A stretch of DNA of 64,000 bases from Azolla caroliniana (lineage: Eukaryota; Polypodiophyta): assembly GCA_043228905.1 (NCBI GenBank), contig JBHGNT010000001.1:32860001-32924000 (forward strand), read 5' to 3'. The stretch's first letter is position 1. Every line of letters begins with the position of its first letter. The position numbers and the translations under genes were made by a program. Positions 62,901-64,000 of the stretch are shown one piece after another. Below the pieces are notes generated by a model. The model made no database searches. It saw nothing but the letters and a program-made list of their open reading frames with translations, and was not told where the DNA came from.

Positions 62901-63020
62901 AAATCAAAAGAACAAAAACAAAAGCAAAAGATCAGAGATGCAAATCAATTAACAGGGCTTAATACAGAGGGTCCATCACATCCGAAAGTTCTAGGTGGTG
63001 GATTCAACATGGGGTTATGA
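50930..63020 (+). CDS. CFAP58: Cilia and flagella associated protein CFAP58 (CCDC147)
   Basis: Fifteen exons in phase: 50930-51052, 51852-51939, 53268-53466, 55106-55184, 55292-55488, 55944-56145, 56262-56405, 56537-56737, 59093-59281, 59382-59654, 60556-60756, 60920-61159, 61243-61383, 61873-62049 and 62820-63020 (TGA). They give 884 residues; human CFAP58 is about 870. The N-terminal motif FEALEREFQEVLQELQQDRS and DRFRAEYEKLHRALKKSHES are diagnostic. The rest is almost continuous coiled coil rich in Lys, Glu and Gln, with the family-like WRQLEGSDPTAYEMILKIQT near the C-terminus and ending GGGFNMGL. CFAP58 is an axonemal protein of motile flagella (family knowledge), so a plant carrying it should have flagellate sperm and express it in male gametophytes. 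All introns are GT-AG; the longest is 56738-59092. Confidence 0.96.
51764..51853 (+). repeat. 45-bp tandem duplication spanning the CFAP58 intron 1 acceptor
   Basis: tttgcaaacttgtc-tcttatgctactggatatatttgtgtag occurs twice with a 45-bp period, one substitution apart, giving two identical acceptors: tttgtgtag/gtttt at 51807 and at 51852. Only the second continues into the conserved reading frame (VLQELQQDRS). Confidence 0.95.
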
Positions 63021-64000
63021 AAATTTTTCTTGTTGGTTTTGCTGGCAATCAGAAATTTAAGGTATGATGAAACACAGTTTAATACTCAATGCTTCTGACT
63101 TTATTTTCAATTGTTGAATCTGATTATTTTAATATTTCTGATTTTTATCCAACAGGTCTACTGTTAAATGTTGACCACGAGTGGTTTGAACTTTGCTTCA
63201 CCAATCAGCAAACCATTGTACAACATTCTCATACCCAAGATTGGGGTAGGCACCTTTTGTGACATGTTGATCTCATTCAATTAATACTTGATAGAGCCCA
63301 TACATATGAATGATGAGAATGTCAGAAATCATATATTTAATTGTTTGACAGTTGAGAGATATCGGTATGTTCTTTGCTATAGAGTGTCATCTAATTTCAT
63401 GTGTTCCGGGCAGCCACGAACTTTGGATTGCAAAGACACAACAGCATTTTGTCAATACATATTTATATTTATATTTAAGTAATGTATTATTTGTAAATAT
63501 ATATATTTATATATTTAAGGCATTAAGCTATTAGAAAAAGAACAAAAGATATATGAGAGCGAGACAAACAGAGAAAATTCTGCATTTATGGATAACACCC
63601 CTAACTGTTATTTTAGAGAGACAATGGGCGCAGCAACTACATGTCCAATTTCAAGCCTTAATGAAATCATGGATGCACATGATAAAGTGTCCCTACTGAT
63701 TATGTTGCCCATGTAATGGTGCATTGTTACTTGTGAGCGTTGTAATTTGTTGGGGGTTTTGTTACTTATGATAGCGTCTTGTCATCACACAGCCCCTTGT
63801 GAAATATAGCCCCTTGTGTCAATTTTGTTGTAATGATGTTTACTTTTGAAGTATAGTGAAAATAGATCGTATGATATTTAGGATATGCTGTTGGAGGTTC
63901 ATACAATTTTACAAAGATAATCTTTGGAAATTTTGGAATTGAAAATCTTTGACAATGTTGGCAACACGTCCTAATTAATGTGCAAGACCACAATTTGGAG
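63021..64000 (+). other. CFAP58 3' flank
   Basis: Probable 3' UTR, possibly with a UTR intron (a gtatga donor near 63061 and a ccaacag acceptor near 63156), then AT-rich DNA with a TATATTTATAT tract near 63460-63520. No further gene is recognised before the window ends. Confidence 0.5.

Overview
This 64 kb window is nuclear DNA of a land plant that makes swimming sperm, most likely a homosporous fern; a lycophyte cannot be excluded. The evidence is plant-specific gene families with spliced exons and AT-rich introns, two PLS-class pentatricopeptide-repeat (PPR) genes of the kind greatly expanded in ferns and lycophytes, and a complete flagellar gene, CFAP58, which flowering plants and conifers lack. 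No prokaryotic, organellar or viral gene was recognised. Exon structures were built by hand from splice signals, reading phase and remembered family sequences; no alignment or transcript data were available.

Layout from left to right. 1-1264 (+): 3' end of a casein-kinase-I-like MLK/PPK kinase gene. 1.3-7.8 kb: gene-free. 7.8-8.9 kb (-): FCS-like zinc-finger (FLZ) gene, 5' end unresolved. 9.6-15.4 kb: microsatellites, duplicated non-coding blocks and the repeat-built leader of the first PPR gene. 15.4-18.3 kb (+): PLS/E PPR protein of 968 aa. 20.3-21.8 kb (+): TAF9. 24.0-25.6 kb (+): secreted stand-alone subtilisin-propeptide (I9) inhibitor. 26.7-28.4 kb (-): second PLS/E PPR protein. 31.1-39.9 kb (-), with a probable 5' exon near 42.8 kb: HAC histone acetyltransferase of the CBP/p300 type, 16 coding exons, 1,662 aa. 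45.3-47.9 kb (-): COR413-type chloroplast inner-membrane protein, six exons, 243 aa. 50.9-63.0 kb (+): CFAP58, 15 exons, 884 aa.

The genes do not form one pathway. MLK, TAF9 and HAC act in nuclear signalling, chromatin and transcription. The PPR proteins probably act on organellar RNA. COR413IM acts in the chloroplast envelope, the I9 protein in the secretory path, and CFAP58 in the sperm axoneme. No new multi-gene system was found. The most unusual material is small-scale repetition touching genes: an in-frame 59-codon duplication in HAC, a roughly 1 kb array of splice-donor-like units in the HAC leader intron, a duplicated 3' splice site in CFAP58 whose upstream copy would introduce an immediate stop, a PPR start codon lying inside a repeat unit, and two related tRNA-derived SINE-like fragments.
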